NCBI RefSeq assembly: GCF_002934065.1
Contig: NZ_CP018049.1
Location: 866,501-930,500, forward strand
Source of the DNA: Pseudomonas orientalis
Lineage (GTDB): Bacteria > Pseudomonadota > Gammaproteobacteria > Pseudomonadales > Pseudomonadaceae
Direction of reading: 5' to 3'
Length of the DNA stretch: 64,000 nucleotides
Numbering within the stretch: the first letter of the stretch is position 1; the number at the start of each line of letters is the position of its first letter. Under the pieces are notes generated by a model. It searched no databases. It saw only the letters and a program-made list of their open reading frames with translations, and was not told the origin of the DNA. The translations under genes and the position numbers were made by a program. Of this stretch, positions 55,990-64,000 are shown one piece after another.

Positions 55990-56018
55990 GGGCGAAGCTG
56001 TCATGGCTTCGCCCTTTT
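55990..56018 (+). terminator. Intrinsic terminator of prfC
   Basis: The stem GGGCGAAGC / GCTTCGCCC with a 7-base loop is followed by TTTTT, 20 bases past the prfC stop. Confidence 0.9.
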
Positions 56019-56042
56019 TCTTGGCTGTGAAACACTATCAAC

Positions 56043-56130
56043 TGTGGGAGGGGGCTTGCCCCCGATGGCGGTCTATCAGTCACATGTAATGTCCTGACCC
56101 ACTGCTATCGGGGGCAAGCCCCCTCCCACA
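56043..56130. repeat. REPIN of the TGTGGGAGGGGGCTTG family (copy 4)
   Basis: This element of 88 bases lies between the prfC terminator and the small secreted protein gene. Its arms match copies 1-3; its core is more diverged (GTCTATCAGTCACATG). Confidence 0.92.
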
Positions 56131-56212
56131 TTTTGCCCTCTATACGGCTGGGAATTGGCGAGAACCCTGCATCGGGTCTAGCGTTCACACATTGACTGCG
56201 AAGGAGACCTCC

Positions 56213-56458
56213 GTGCGAAATGTTCGATACGCTATTTGTCTGATGCTACTGGCAGGCCCGGGGCTGACGACGCTCCCGGCACTGGCTGTCGATGGCACGC
56301 CCCAATGGAAGGACACCGGCCCTGTCACCAAGAGAAAGGCCAACGAGGTCAATTCCGGCAGTTGGAAACCGCAGCCTCAGCCCACAGACGTTAAAGATCC
56401 GGAAAACCCGATCAACGAAGGCGAAGACAGTGTGACCTTTGATGACGGCGAAACCTGA
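56213..56458 (+). CDS. Small secreted protein of unknown function
   Basis: This 81-aa protein starts at a GTG with AAGGAG 6 bases ahead. It has a signal peptide (RNVRYAICLMLLAGPGLTTLPALA, cleavage near residue 26) and a short, proline- and charge-rich mature part (TKRKANEVNSGSWKPQPQP, then an acidic tail GEDSVTFDDGET) with no cysteine. No family is recognised. It lies between a REPIN and the dpp terminator with no cotranscribed neighbour. Confidence 0.72.
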   Translation: MRNVRYAICLMLLAGPGLTTLPALAVDGTPQWKDTGPVTKRKANEVNSGSWKPQPQPTDVKDPENPINEGEDSVTFDDGET

Positions 56459-56482
56459 GACGCGGTGCCAACCCAAAAAGAA

Positions 56483-56525
56483 GCCCCTCCCGCCAGGCTG
56501 ATGCGCAACCTGACGGGAAGGGCTG
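56483..56525 (-). terminator. Terminator of the dpp operon
   Basis: On the minus strand AGCCCTTCCCGTCAGG and CCTGGCGGGAGGGGCT form a long stem with two mismatches, followed by TCTTTTT. It lies about 60 bases past the dppF stop. Confidence 0.78.
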
Positions 56526-56552
56526 TAGAACTCACTGACGCCGCATCACTGG

Positions 56553-56579
56553 TCGTTCCCACGCGGAGCGTGGGAACGA
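56553..56579. repeat. REP-type palindrome CGTTCCCACG/CGTGGGAACG
   Basis: Two 10-bp arms (56554-56563 and 56569-56578) with loop CGGAG form a third repeat type, known as a widely scattered REP in Pseudomonas. It lies just past the dppF stop. Confidence 0.8.
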
Positions 56580-56583
56580 TCGC

Positions 56584-57555
56584 TCAGGCCACGAACTGCT
56601 CTGCGTAGTGGCACGCCACCTGGCGATTATCCAACGGCCGCAACAGCGGCTCCTCGGTGCTGCAGCGCGCTGTCGCATACGGGCAGCGCTTGTGAAACGC
56701 GCAGCCAGGCGGCGGGTTCAGCGGGTTGGGCAGTTCGCCGACGATTTTGATTTTCGGTTTGTTCGGGTCCGGGTGAATCGTTGGGGTGGCCGACAGCAGT
56801 GCCTGGGTGTACGGGTGCAGCGGACGGGCGTAGATGTCTTCCTTGGGGCCCACTTCCACCGGACGGCCGAGGTACATCACCATCACGTCGTCGGCGACGT
56901 GTTGCACCACCGCCAGGTTGTGGGAGATGAACACGTAGGCGGTGTTGAATTCCTGCTGCAAATCCATGAACAGGTTGAGCACCTGGGCCTGGATCGACAC
57001 GTCCAGCGCCGAGGTCGGTTCATCGGCCACCAGCACTTTGGGTTGCAGCATCATCGCCCGGGCCAGGGCGATACGCTGGCGCTGGCCACCGGAGAACATG
57101 TGCGGGTAGCGCTGATAATGCTCGGGGCGCAGGCCCACTTGCTTCATCATCGCCTGCACTTTTTCACGGCGTTCGGCGGCGGACAGGTGGGTGTTGATCA
57201 GCAGCGGCTCGCCGAGCTGATCACCGACCTTCTGGCGCGGGTTCAACGAGGCGTACGGGCTCTGGAATACCATCTGCACGTCTTTGCGCAACTGCTTGCG
57301 CTGGGCCTTGTCGGCACCGGCCACTTCCTGGCCGGCGATTTTAAGCGAGCCCGAAGACGGCTCCTCGATCAGCGTGAGGGCGCGGGCCAGGGTGGACTTG
57401 CCGCAACCCGACTCGCCTACCACGGCAAGGGTCTTGCCGGCTTCGAGTTCGAAGGACACACCATTAAGGGCGCGCACCGTGGCGTGGCCCTTGAACAGGC
57501 CACGGGACACTTCGTAGTGACGGGTCAGGTCGCGGGCGGTAAGAACGACGGCCAT
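56584..57555 (-). CDS. dppF: Dipeptide ABC transporter ATPase DppF
   Basis: This 323-aa ATPase has Walker A VGESGCGKST, signature FSGGQRQRIAL and Walker B LVADEPTSALD; the C-terminal oligopeptide-transporter extension has the paired cysteines (CAFHKRCPYATARC) that bind an iron-sulfur-like or metal centre in this family. It begins at 57555, overlapping the dppD stop by one base (TAATG). It is the last gene of the dpp operon. Confidence 0.95.
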   Translation of the reverse strand: MAVVLTARDLTRHYEVSRGLFKGHATVRALNGVSFELEAGKTLAVVGESGCGKSTLARALTLIEEPSSGSLKIAGQEVAGADKAQRKQLRKDVQMVFQSPYASLNPRQKVGDQLGEPLLINTHLSAAERREKVQAMMKQVGLRPEHYQRYPHMFSGGQRQRIALARAMMLQPKVLVADEPTSALDVSIQAQVLNLFMDLQQEFNTAYVFISHNLAVVQHVADDVMVMYLGRPVEVGPKEDIYARPLHPYTQALLSATPTIHPDPNKPKIKIVGELPNPLNPPPGCAFHKRCPYATARCSTEEPLLRPLDNRQVACHYAEQFVA

Positions 57556-58523
57556 TACGCCACCTCCTGGTTCAAGGGGTAGAAGCAGCGTGCAAGGCTG
57601 TTGGTTTTCGGATCAAGGCTCGGGCGCTGGGTGCGGCAGTTTTCCTGCACGTACGGGCAACGCGGCGACAGCAGGCAACCCTGCGGGCGGTCATAGCGGC
57701 CCGGCACGATGCCGGGCAGCGTGGCCAGCCGCGTGGCGCCCAGGCTGTGTTCCGGAATCGCCTTGAGCAGCGCTTCGCTGTACGGGTGCGCCGGGATGTC
57801 GAACAGTTGCGGCACCTGGCCGACTTCCACGGCCTGGCCTGCGTACATCACGCACACGCGCTGGGCGGTTTCAGCCACCACCGCAAGGTCGTGGGTGATC
57901 AGCACCAGGCCCATGTTCTGTTCTTTCTGCAGGGCCAGCAGCAGGTCCATGATCTGCGCCTGGATGGTCACGTCCAACGCAGTGGTCGGCTCATCGGCGA
58001 TCAGCAGTTTCGGCTCGCCGGCGATCGCCATGGCGATGGCCACGCGCTGGCTCATGCCGCCGGACAGTTGGTGCGGGTAGGCATCCATACGGCTGGCGGC
58101 GCCCGGGATTTCAACTTTTTCCAGCAGTTCGATGGCCCGCTTGCGCGCTTGTCGGCCGGACATTTTCAAGTGCAGGCGCAGCACTTCTTCAATCTGGAAA
58201 CCCACGGTGTAGCTGGGGTTCAGCGCGGTCATCGGGTCCTGGAACACCATCGCCAGGTCTTTGCCGACGATCTGGCGGCGCTGGCGGTTGCTCAGCTTGA
58301 GCATGTCCTTGCCGTCGAAGTTCAGCGCGTCGGCGGTGACGATACCGGGATGCTCGATCAGGCCCATCAGCGCCATCATGGTCACGGATTTACCCGAGCC
58401 CGACTCGCCAACGATTGCCAGGACTTCGCCTTTGTCGACGGTAATGTCGAGGCCATCGACCACCGGTACGGCGGTCTTGTCGCCGAAGCGCACGTTGAGA
58501 TTCTTGATTTCTAACAGTGACAT
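57555..58523 (-). CDS. dppD: Dipeptide ABC transporter ATPase DppD
   Basis: This 322-aa ATPase opens [18 protein letters not shown] and has Walker [13 protein letters not shown], signature [15 protein letters not shown] and Walker [12 protein letters not shown]. The C-terminal extension has [15 protein letters not shown]. It works with DppF to power peptide import. The ATG at 58523 follows a GAGG site on the minus strand. It lies downstream of dppC, 10 bases apart. Confidence 0.95.
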   Translation of the reverse strand: MSLLEIKNLNVRFGDKTAVPVVDGLDITVDKGEVLAIVGESGSGKSVTMMALMGLIEHPGIVTADALNFDGKDMLKLSNRQRRQIVGKDLAMVFQDPMTALNPSYTVGFQIEEVLRLHLKMSGRQARKRAIELLEKVEIPGAASRMDAYPHQLSGGMSQRVAIAMAIAGEPKLLIADEPTTALDVTIQAQIMDLLLALQKEQNMGLVLITHDLAVVAETAQRVCVMYAGQAVEVGQVPQLFDIPAHPYSEALLKAIPEHSLGATRLATLPGIVPGRYDRPQGCLLSPRCPYVQENCRTQRPSLDPKTNSLARCFYPLNQEVA

Positions 58524-58533
58524 GGGAATCTCC

Positions 58534-59451
58534 TCAGGCGGCGTTCTTGAGTTTCGGGTCCAGCGCGTCGCGCAGGCCGTCACCCATCAAGTTGATTGCC
58601 AGCACGCTGAGCAAAATGGTCAAGCCAGGCAAGCTCACTACCCACCAGGCGCGTTCGATGTAGTCACGGGCCGAAGCCAGCATGGTGCCCCACTCAGGCG
58701 TTGGCGGTTGTACGCCAAGGCCAAGGAAGCCCAGGGCCGCGGCATCGAGAATCGCCGAGGAGAAACTCAGGGTCGCCTGGACGATCAGCGGCGCCATGCA
58801 GTTGGGCAGCACGGTGACGAACATCAGGCGTGGCAGGCCGGCACCGGCCAGGCGCGCCGCCGTCACGTAGTCGCGGTTCAGCTCGCCCATCACCGCAGCG
58901 CGGGTCAGGCGCACGTAGGACGGCAGCGACACGATGGCGATCGCGATCACGGTGTTGATCAGGCCAGGGCCGAGGATGGCGACAATCGCCACCGCCAGCA
59001 GCAGCGAAGGCAGGGCCAGCATGATGTCCATCAAACGCATGATGGTCGGGCCGAGCAGGCGCGGGAAGAACCCGGCGAACAGGCCCAGCAGGATGCCCGG
59101 GATCAGCGACATCACCACCGACGACAAGCCGATCAGCAGCGACAGGCGCGAACCCTGGATCAGGCGCGAGAGCAGGTCGCGGCCCAGTTCGTCGGTGCCG
59201 AGCAGGAACTGCATCTGCCCGCCTTCCAGCCACGCAGGCGGGGTGAGCAGGAAGTCGCGGTATTGCTCGCTCGGGTTATGCGGTGCAACCCAGGGTGCGA
59301 AGATCGCGCAGAACACGATCAGCAGCATGAACAGCAGGCCGGCAACCGCACCTTTGTTCTTGGAGAAGGCTTGCCAGAATTCTTTGTACGGGGACGGGTA
59401 CAGCAGGCTCTGATCGACTGCTGACACTGGAGTAGAGGTAGTCATGGTCAT
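58534..59451 (-). CDS. dppC: Dipeptide ABC transporter permease DppC
   Basis: This 305-aa inner-membrane permease has an N-terminal extension and five or six segments ([19 protein letters not shown] and others); the oligopeptide-transport signature is [13 protein letters not shown] and the EAA loop is near [18 protein letters not shown]. An N-terminal segment [14 protein letters not shown] precedes the first helix. It lies 4 bases after dppB. Confidence 0.95.
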   Translation of the reverse strand: MTMTTSTPVSAVDQSLLYPSPYKEFWQAFSKNKGAVAGLLFMLLIVFCAIFAPWVAPHNPSEQYRDFLLTPPAWLEGGQMQFLLGTDELGRDLLSRLIQGSRLSLLIGLSSVVMSLIPGILLGLFAGFFPRLLGPTIMRLMDIMLALPSLLLAVAIVAILGPGLINTVIAIAIVSLPSYVRLTRAAVMGELNRDYVTAARLAGAGLPRLMFVTVLPNCMAPLIVQATLSFSSAILDAAALGFLGLGVQPPTPEWGTMLASARDYIERAWWVVSLPGLTILLSVLAINLMGDGLRDALDPKLKNAA

Positions 59452-59455
59452 GATC

Positions 59456-60466
59456 TCAGCGCTGGTGACGGATGCGTGGGTTGGCGAAGCCGTAGAGGAT
59501 ATCCACCACGAAGTTCACCAGGATCACCAGGCAGGCGATCAACAGAATACCGTTCTGCACCACCGGGTAGTCTCGCGCGCCAATGGCTTCGATCAGCCAT
59601 TTGCCGATGCCGGGCCACGAGAAGATGGTTTCGGTCAGTACGGCGCCGGCCAGCAGCGTGCCGACTTGCAGGCCGACCACGGTCAGCACCGGGATCAGCG
59701 CGTTGCGCAGGCCGTGCACGAACACCACGCGCGCCGGCGACAGGCCCTTGGCCTTGGCGGTGCGAATGTAGTCCTCACGCAGCACTTCGAGCATCGACGA
59801 ACGGGTCATCCGCGCGATCACCGCCAGCGGGATGGTGCCCAGCACGATGGCCGGCAGGATCAAGTGGTGCAAGGCATCCCAGAACGCGTCCGGCTCGTCG
59901 GCCAGTAGCGTGTCGATCAGCATGAAGCCGGTGCGCGGCTCGATGTCGTAGAGCAGGTCGATACGCCCGGAAACCGGGGTCCAGCCCAGGCTCACCGAGA
60001 AGAACATGATCAGGATCAGGCCCCACCAGAAGATCGGCATCGAATAACCCGCCAGGGAGATGCCCATCACCCCGTGGTCGAACAGCGATCCTCGCTTGAG
60101 TGCCGCGATCACCCCGGCCAGCAGGCCCAGGATACCGGCGAACAACAGGGCGGCCATGGACAGTTCCAGGGTCGCCGGAAAGAGTGCGGTGAACTCGGTC
60201 CACACGCTGGTGCGGGTGCGCAGGGATTCGCCAAGGTCGCCCTGGGCAAGTTTGCCCACATAGTCCAGGTATTGCGCATACAACGGCTTGTTCAAGCCAA
60301 GGCGTTCCATTGCCTGGGCATGCATTTCGGGGTCAACCCGACGCTCGCCCATCATGACTTCTACGGGGTCGCCTGGAATCATGCGAATCAACGCAAAGGT
60401 CAGCAACGTGATGCCGAAGAACGTGGGGATTAATAACCCCAGTCGGCGGGCAATAAAACTAAACAT
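59456..60466 (-). CDS. dppB: Dipeptide ABC transporter permease DppB
   Basis: This 336-aa inner-membrane permease begins MFSFIARRLGLLIPTFFGITLL and has the family's IRMIPGDPVEVMMGER and the EAA loop EDYIRTAKAKGLSPARVVFVHGLRNALIPV. The ATG at 60466 was chosen; the frame is open upstream to 60514. It is preceded by a 76-base gap from dppA, normal for this operon. Confidence 0.95.
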   Translation of the reverse strand: MFSFIARRLGLLIPTFFGITLLTFALIRMIPGDPVEVMMGERRVDPEMHAQAMERLGLNKPLYAQYLDYVGKLAQGDLGESLRTRTSVWTEFTALFPATLELSMAALLFAGILGLLAGVIAALKRGSLFDHGVMGISLAGYSMPIFWWGLILIMFFSVSLGWTPVSGRIDLLYDIEPRTGFMLIDTLLADEPDAFWDALHHLILPAIVLGTIPLAVIARMTRSSMLEVLREDYIRTAKAKGLSPARVVFVHGLRNALIPVLTVVGLQVGTLLAGAVLTETIFSWPGIGKWLIEAIGARDYPVVQNGILLIACLVILVNFVVDILYGFANPRIRHQR

Positions 60467-60542
60467 CTTGGTGTATACCTCAATCAGCCGGTTAGGCAGG
60501 TTCGGCGCCGTCAATAGCGATGGCGCCGAGCGTTTTTCTTAT

Positions 60543-62141
60543 TTACTTCACCTGGGTGGTGGCGAAGTTATTTGTACCCAGAGGGCTTTGGGTGAAGCCT
60601 TCTACGTTCTTGCGCATGGCGGTGAACAGTTTCGGATAAGCCATTGGAAGCCATGGCTGGTCCTTCTCGAAAACATCCTGTGCTTGTTCATAGAGCGCAG
60701 CCCGTGAGGCCGGTTCCTTTTCTGCACGGGCCTTGTCGATCAAGTCCTGAAACTCTTTGTTACACCAGCGTGCGTAGTTTTCGCCGTTTTTCGCCGCATC
60801 GCAACTCAGGTTGGGTGTGAGGAAGTTGTCCGGGTCACCGTTATCACCGACCCAGCCAGCCGAAACCATGTCGTGCTCGCCGTTTTTAGCGCGCTTGAGC
60901 ATTTCGCCCCATTCCATGACTTTGATATTGACCTTCAGGCCAACCTGCGCCAGATCCGCCTGCATGCGCTGGGCGCCGAGCATTGGATTGGGGTTGGTCG
61001 GGCCGCCACCGTTGCGGGTGAACAGGGTGAATTCGGTGCCTTCCGGTACGCCGGCTTCCTTGAGCAGGGCGCGGGCCTTGTCCAGGTCACGCGGCGGGTT
61101 TTTCAGTTTGTCGTTGAAACCCAGCAAGGTCGGCGGATAAGGGCCGGTACCCACCACTGCATTGCCTTTGCCGAACAGGGCATCGGTATAGCCTGCCTTG
61201 TCGAACGCGATGTTGATCGCGTGACGTACCCGCGCATCGCTCATGTATTTGTGGGTGGTGTTCATCGCGGTGTAACTGGTGGTCATCGCCGCCAGTTCGT
61301 CGACTTTCAGGTTCGGGTCTTTCTTGATGCTTGGAATATCATCCGGCTTGGGGAACAACGCGATCTGACATTCGTTGGCCTTGAGCTTCTGCAGGCGCAC
61401 GTTGTTATCGGTGCTGATCGCCAGGATCAACGGATCAACTGCCGGTTTGCCGCGAAAGTACTCAGGGTTGGCCTTGAAGCGCGCCTGGGCATCTTTTTGA
61501 TAACGGATGAAGATGAACGGGCCAGTGCCGATGGGCTTGGCGTTAAGGTCATCGGTCTTGCCGGACTTGAGCAACTGGTCGGCGTATTCCTTGGAGTGGA
61601 TTGAAGAGAATGCCATGCCCAGGTCGGCCAGGAACGGTGCTTCAGGACGGGTCAGGGTAAAGACGACGGTGTGATCATCGGTCTTCTCTACGCTCTTGAG
61701 CAGTTCCTTGAAGCCCATGCTTTCGAAGTACGGGTAGCCTACGAGCGACTTGTTATGCCACGGGTGATTCGGGTCCAGCTGGCGCTGGAAGCTCCAAAGC
61801 ACGTCGTCGGCGTTCAGGTTGCGCGTGGGTTTGAAATAGTCGGTGGTGTGGAACTTGATATCTTCACGCAGGTGGAACGTGTAGGTCAGGCCATCGGCAC
61901 TGATTTCCGGCAGGTCCTTGGCCAGCGCCGGGACCACTTCAGTGGTGCCGGGCTTGAAGTCCACCAGGCGGTTGAACATAGTTTCGGCAGCGGCGTCAGC
62001 GGTCACGGCGGTGGTGTACAGGACCGGGTCAAAACCTTCCGGGCTGGCTTCGGTGCAGACCACCAGCGGTTTGGCCGAAACGCCGATCGCCACGCTCAAC
62101 AGCGCAGCGGCCATGGCAGCTTGTAACGGGAGCATTTTCAT
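60543..62141 (-). CDS. dppA: Dipeptide-binding protein DppA (SBP family 5)
   Basis: This 532-aa periplasmic protein has a signal peptide (MKMLPLQAAMAAALLSVAIGVSAKP, cleavage near residue 23) and the SBP_bac_5 pattern (CTEASPEGFDPVLYTT, ETMFNRLVDFKPGTTEVVPALA, FHLREDIKFH). It binds di- and tripeptides and hands them to DppBC. It is the first gene of the operon in this window, 81 bases after the OprD-family porin. P. aeruginosa carries several dppA paralogues in the same place. Confidence 0.93.
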   Translation of the reverse strand: MKMLPLQAAMAAALLSVAIGVSAKPLVVCTEASPEGFDPVLYTTAVTADAAAETMFNRLVDFKPGTTEVVPALAKDLPEISADGLTYTFHLREDIKFHTTDYFKPTRNLNADDVLWSFQRQLDPNHPWHNKSLVGYPYFESMGFKELLKSVEKTDDHTVVFTLTRPEAPFLADLGMAFSSIHSKEYADQLLKSGKTDDLNAKPIGTGPFIFIRYQKDAQARFKANPEYFRGKPAVDPLILAISTDNNVRLQKLKANECQIALFPKPDDIPSIKKDPNLKVDELAAMTTSYTAMNTTHKYMSDARVRHAINIAFDKAGYTDALFGKGNAVVGTGPYPPTLLGFNDKLKNPPRDLDKARALLKEAGVPEGTEFTLFTRNGGGPTNPNPMLGAQRMQADLAQVGLKVNIKVMEWGEMLKRAKNGEHDMVSAGWVGDNGDPDNFLTPNLSCDAAKNGENYARWCNKEFQDLIDKARAEKEPASRAALYEQAQDVFEKDQPWLPMAYPKLFTAMRKNVEGFTQSPLGTNNFATTQVK

Positions 62142-62221
62142 TCAGAGCCCTCTGCAATCGATGGAGCCAGAAACGCGAAGACGGCGGGCTCGTCCTGAGC
62201 CCGCCGCTTACCTGGCGCTAA

Positions 62222-63616
62222 TTAAAGAATGTTGAACGGGATGGTGGTGACCAGACGGAACTCTTTGATGCTGCCGTCGGACTGGAACTCGCTGCCACGG
62301 TGCTCAACATACGTTGCGCGCACGGTAGTGGCTTTGAGTGGGCCGCTTTGCAAGGCGTAAGAGGCGCCTACACCGTATTCCTGGTGTTTCTCGCCGTCCT
62401 GGGACTGAATGCCGTCGTAGGCGAACTTGGCGCGACCGTTGTTGCCGGTGTAGTGGGTACCGTCGATGCCCCAGCCGCGGGCCGAGTAGGCGTTGAACTT
62501 CAGGCCTGGCACGCCGTATTCGGCCATGTTGATGGCATAGGCGATCTGCAGCGATTTCTCGTTCGGGCCGTTGAAGTCAGACGTCAGGGAGTTGGCCAGG
62601 TAGATGCCGTTGGTTTCGTGCAGGTAGTCGAAGTACTCGTTACCGTTCACTTGCTGATAGCCGAAGGTCAGGCTGTGGGCCTGGTGAGTCAGGCCCAGGG
62701 ACAGGGAGAAGGTATCGTTGTCGATTTCCCCCATCTCTTTTTTGCCTTCATCGACCGTCTTGTAGTAGTTGAAGCCGGTGGTCAGGCCCAGTTGCTGAGC
62801 GTCGCCCAGTTCGTGGGTAGCGCCGAAGTAGTACTGGTTCCAGAAGTCCTTCACGTTGGCGGCGAAGAAGCTGGTCTTCAGGCTTTTCAGCGGCTGGTAG
62901 TTCACACCCAGGGTGGAGACCTTGTCGGTTTCAGCGCCATTGCCGTATTCGCTACGGAATTTCGACAGGCTCTGTTCGCTACGCGGGGAAACGCGGTCAA
63001 ACACGCCGCCCTGGAACGACAGGTTGCTGAACTCTTCGCTGTTGAAGCTCACACCCTGGAAGCTTGAAGGCAGCGCACGGTTGCCGATGGTGTCGACGAT
63101 GCCGCTGCTGAAATTCTGGCGACCGGCGGTCAGTGTGGTGTTGGACACGCGGAACTGCACGTTGGCCAGGCCCAGTTTGCTCCACTGGTCGACGGCGTCA
63201 CCGTTGGAGTCGGCCAGGGTGCGGTTGGAGCCGCCTTTGATATCACGCTTGCTGCGGTCCAGGACCAGTGCGTTGTACACCGCCACTTCGGTCTTGACGC
63301 CGACAGTGCCCTGGGTGAAACCCGAGCTGGCGTTGAGGATGGTGCCCTGCACCCAGTTGGTACGGTTGCGGTCGGTCAGAGTTTGGCCATGCTTCTGGTA
63401 AGCGAAGGTGCCCCCACGGTATTTGCTTTCATGGGAGTACCAGTTACGCGTGGTGCCGCCCAGGCTGAAATCTTCGATGAAGCCCTTGGCCTCGCTTTGG
63501 GCGCTGGTGCCGGCCAGAGTGGTAGGAACGAAGTCCTGGCTCTGGGTTTCAGCGTAGGCGGTGGCCGTGATGCTGCTGATGGCCAGGGCCAGAAGCGCTT
63601 TGCTGCTCAGTTTCAT
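62222..63616 (-). CDS. OprD-family outer-membrane porin (OpdP/OpdD type)
   Basis: This 464-aa porin has a signal peptide (MKLSSKALLALAISSITATAYA) and the OprD pattern of alternating beta strands, ending in the aromatic/leucine C-terminus FNIL. The stretch GFIEDFSLGGTTRNWYSH opens the mature protein. AAAGGAG is 9 bases ahead of the ATG at 63616. By position between dppA genes it resembles P. aeruginosa OpdP, the glycine-glutamate/peptide porin. Specificity is inferred from context. Confidence 0.9.
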   Translation of the reverse strand: MKLSSKALLALAISSITATAYAETQSQDFVPTTLAGTSAQSEAKGFIEDFSLGGTTRNWYSHESKYRGGTFAYQKHGQTLTDRNRTNWVQGTILNASSGFTQGTVGVKTEVAVYNALVLDRSKRDIKGGSNRTLADSNGDAVDQWSKLGLANVQFRVSNTTLTAGRQNFSSGIVDTIGNRALPSSFQGVSFNSEEFSNLSFQGGVFDRVSPRSEQSLSKFRSEYGNGAETDKVSTLGVNYQPLKSLKTSFFAANVKDFWNQYYFGATHELGDAQQLGLTTGFNYYKTVDEGKKEMGEIDNDTFSLSLGLTHQAHSLTFGYQQVNGNEYFDYLHETNGIYLANSLTSDFNGPNEKSLQIAYAINMAEYGVPGLKFNAYSARGWGIDGTHYTGNNGRAKFAYDGIQSQDGEKHQEYGVGASYALQSGPLKATTVRATYVEHRGSEFQSDGSIKEFRLVTTIPFNIL

Positions 63617-63747
63617 GGGTGAAGCTCCTTTGGTTCTCTTTTTTATGCCGGTCTTTTTAGGTGAACCGGCTATTGGGTGTGTAACTCGTTCAAGCTGTTG
63701 CAAACGTTTGGCGTAGGAAAATTCCCAACAAAAGCCTGCACGTTTGC

Positions 63748-63770
63748 CGCAGGGCCAGTTTCGCCCTGCG
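63748..63770 (-). terminator. Hairpin after the partial dppA paralogue
   Basis: The stem CGCAGGGC / GCCCTGCG with a 7-base loop lies 18 bases past the stop of the partial gene. There is no strong T-run, so it may stabilise mRNA rather than stop transcription. Confidence 0.55.
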
Positions 63771-63787
63771 CAATCCGGTTATTTTTC

Positions 63788-64000
63788 TTATGGGGTGATG
63801 CTGACGCCCGAGAACACATTGCGGCCGAAAGGACTCACTTTGAAGCCTTCGACTTTGGCGCTTAACGGCTGGTTGACCGTCGAATGGGCGACTGGCGTGA
63901 TCGGCACCTGCTGCTTGAGCAGTTGCTGCGCCTGTTTGTACAGAACAGTCCTTTGTTCACGGTCGGTGACGACCTTGGCTTGCTTGATCAGCTTGTCGTA
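63788..64000 (-). CDS. Dipeptide-binding protein paralogue, C-terminal end (cut by window end)
   Basis: The last 70 codons of an SBP family 5 protein are present (YDKLIKQAKVVTDREQRTVL ... FGRNVFSGVSITP). The pattern LYKQAQQLLKQQVPITPVAH and the ending resemble DppA, so this is a second dipeptide-binding protein, probably the dppA3-type gene that precedes the porin in P. aeruginosa. Its start lies beyond the window. Confidence 0.85.
   Translation of the reverse strand, partial: YDKLIKQAKVVTDREQRTVLYKQAQQLLKQQVPITPVAHSTVNQPLSAKVEGFKVSPFGRNVFSGVSITP

Overview
The window is ordinary chromosomal DNA from a Pseudomonas of the fluorescens/putida lineage. The evidence is gene order and protein character: the ileS-lspA-fkpB-ispH run, a pilin block beside tRNA-Thr and nadC, nadC-DUF1631-ampD-ampE-chemoreceptor-speC, the fruBKA operon with its Cra (FruR) regulator, and a dipeptide uptake block. 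Dispersed REP/REPIN repeats of the kinds common in P. fluorescens add to this. No genome-wide search was possible; all family names come from reading the translated proteins.

Layout. 1-3569: isoleucyl-tRNA synthetase (3' part), lipoprotein signal peptidase, FKBP prolyl isomerase and IspH. 3581-6441: a reduced minor-pilin block (fimT-like on the minus strand, then pilV-pilW-pilX-pilE), with no pilY1. 6504-10819: thiO, a PP0621-like small protein, bamD, rluD and pgeF. 10850-13572: clpB with a clear sigma-32 promoter and a terminator. 13705-14293: a tRNA cluster (Asn, Pro, Lys, Pro). 14405-16735: a TetR/oxidoreductase pair with a palindromic operator region, and a GNAT acetyltransferase. 16921-19136: type II NADH dehydrogenase and two small conserved genes. 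19451-23752: an accessory four-gene block (LysR regulator, ornithine-cyclodeaminase-family enzyme, DMT exporter, membrane desaturase). It is the best candidate in this window for an undescribed small-molecule pathway. 24068-28673: an ECF-type membrane protein, a small conserved protein, yacG, coaE, pilD, pilC, pilA and tRNA-Thr. 28844-36152: a small acidic protein, nadC, DUF1631, ampDE and a chemoreceptor. 36279-37430: a zinc-ribbon membrane protein overlapping tatD. 37433-44216: fruR and the fructose PTS operon, with a Cra operator in front. 44408-48608: a PhoD-type phosphatase between two REPINs, and a PepSY-flavodoxin-reductase fusion. 48948-50339: speC with an unusual leader containing an intrinsic terminator. 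50586-54053: a four-gene osmoprotectant ABC transporter (OpuC type). 54386-55969: prfC. 56213-56458: a small secreted protein. 56584-64000: dppFDCBA, an OprD-family porin and the C-terminal end of another dipeptide-binding protein.

How the genes work together. The type IV pilus genes (pilA, pilC, pilD, minor pilins) form a recognisable but thinned set: pilB, pilS/pilR, fimU and pilY1 are absent from the places they occupy in P. aeruginosa. FruB, FruK and FruA carry out fructose uptake and phosphorylation to fructose-1,6-bisphosphate under Cra control. The porin, binding protein and DppBCDF form a complete peptide import route from outer membrane to cytoplasm. AmpD recycles muropeptides and AmpE is its membrane partner.

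No insertion sequence, prophage, CRISPR array or rRNA gene was seen.
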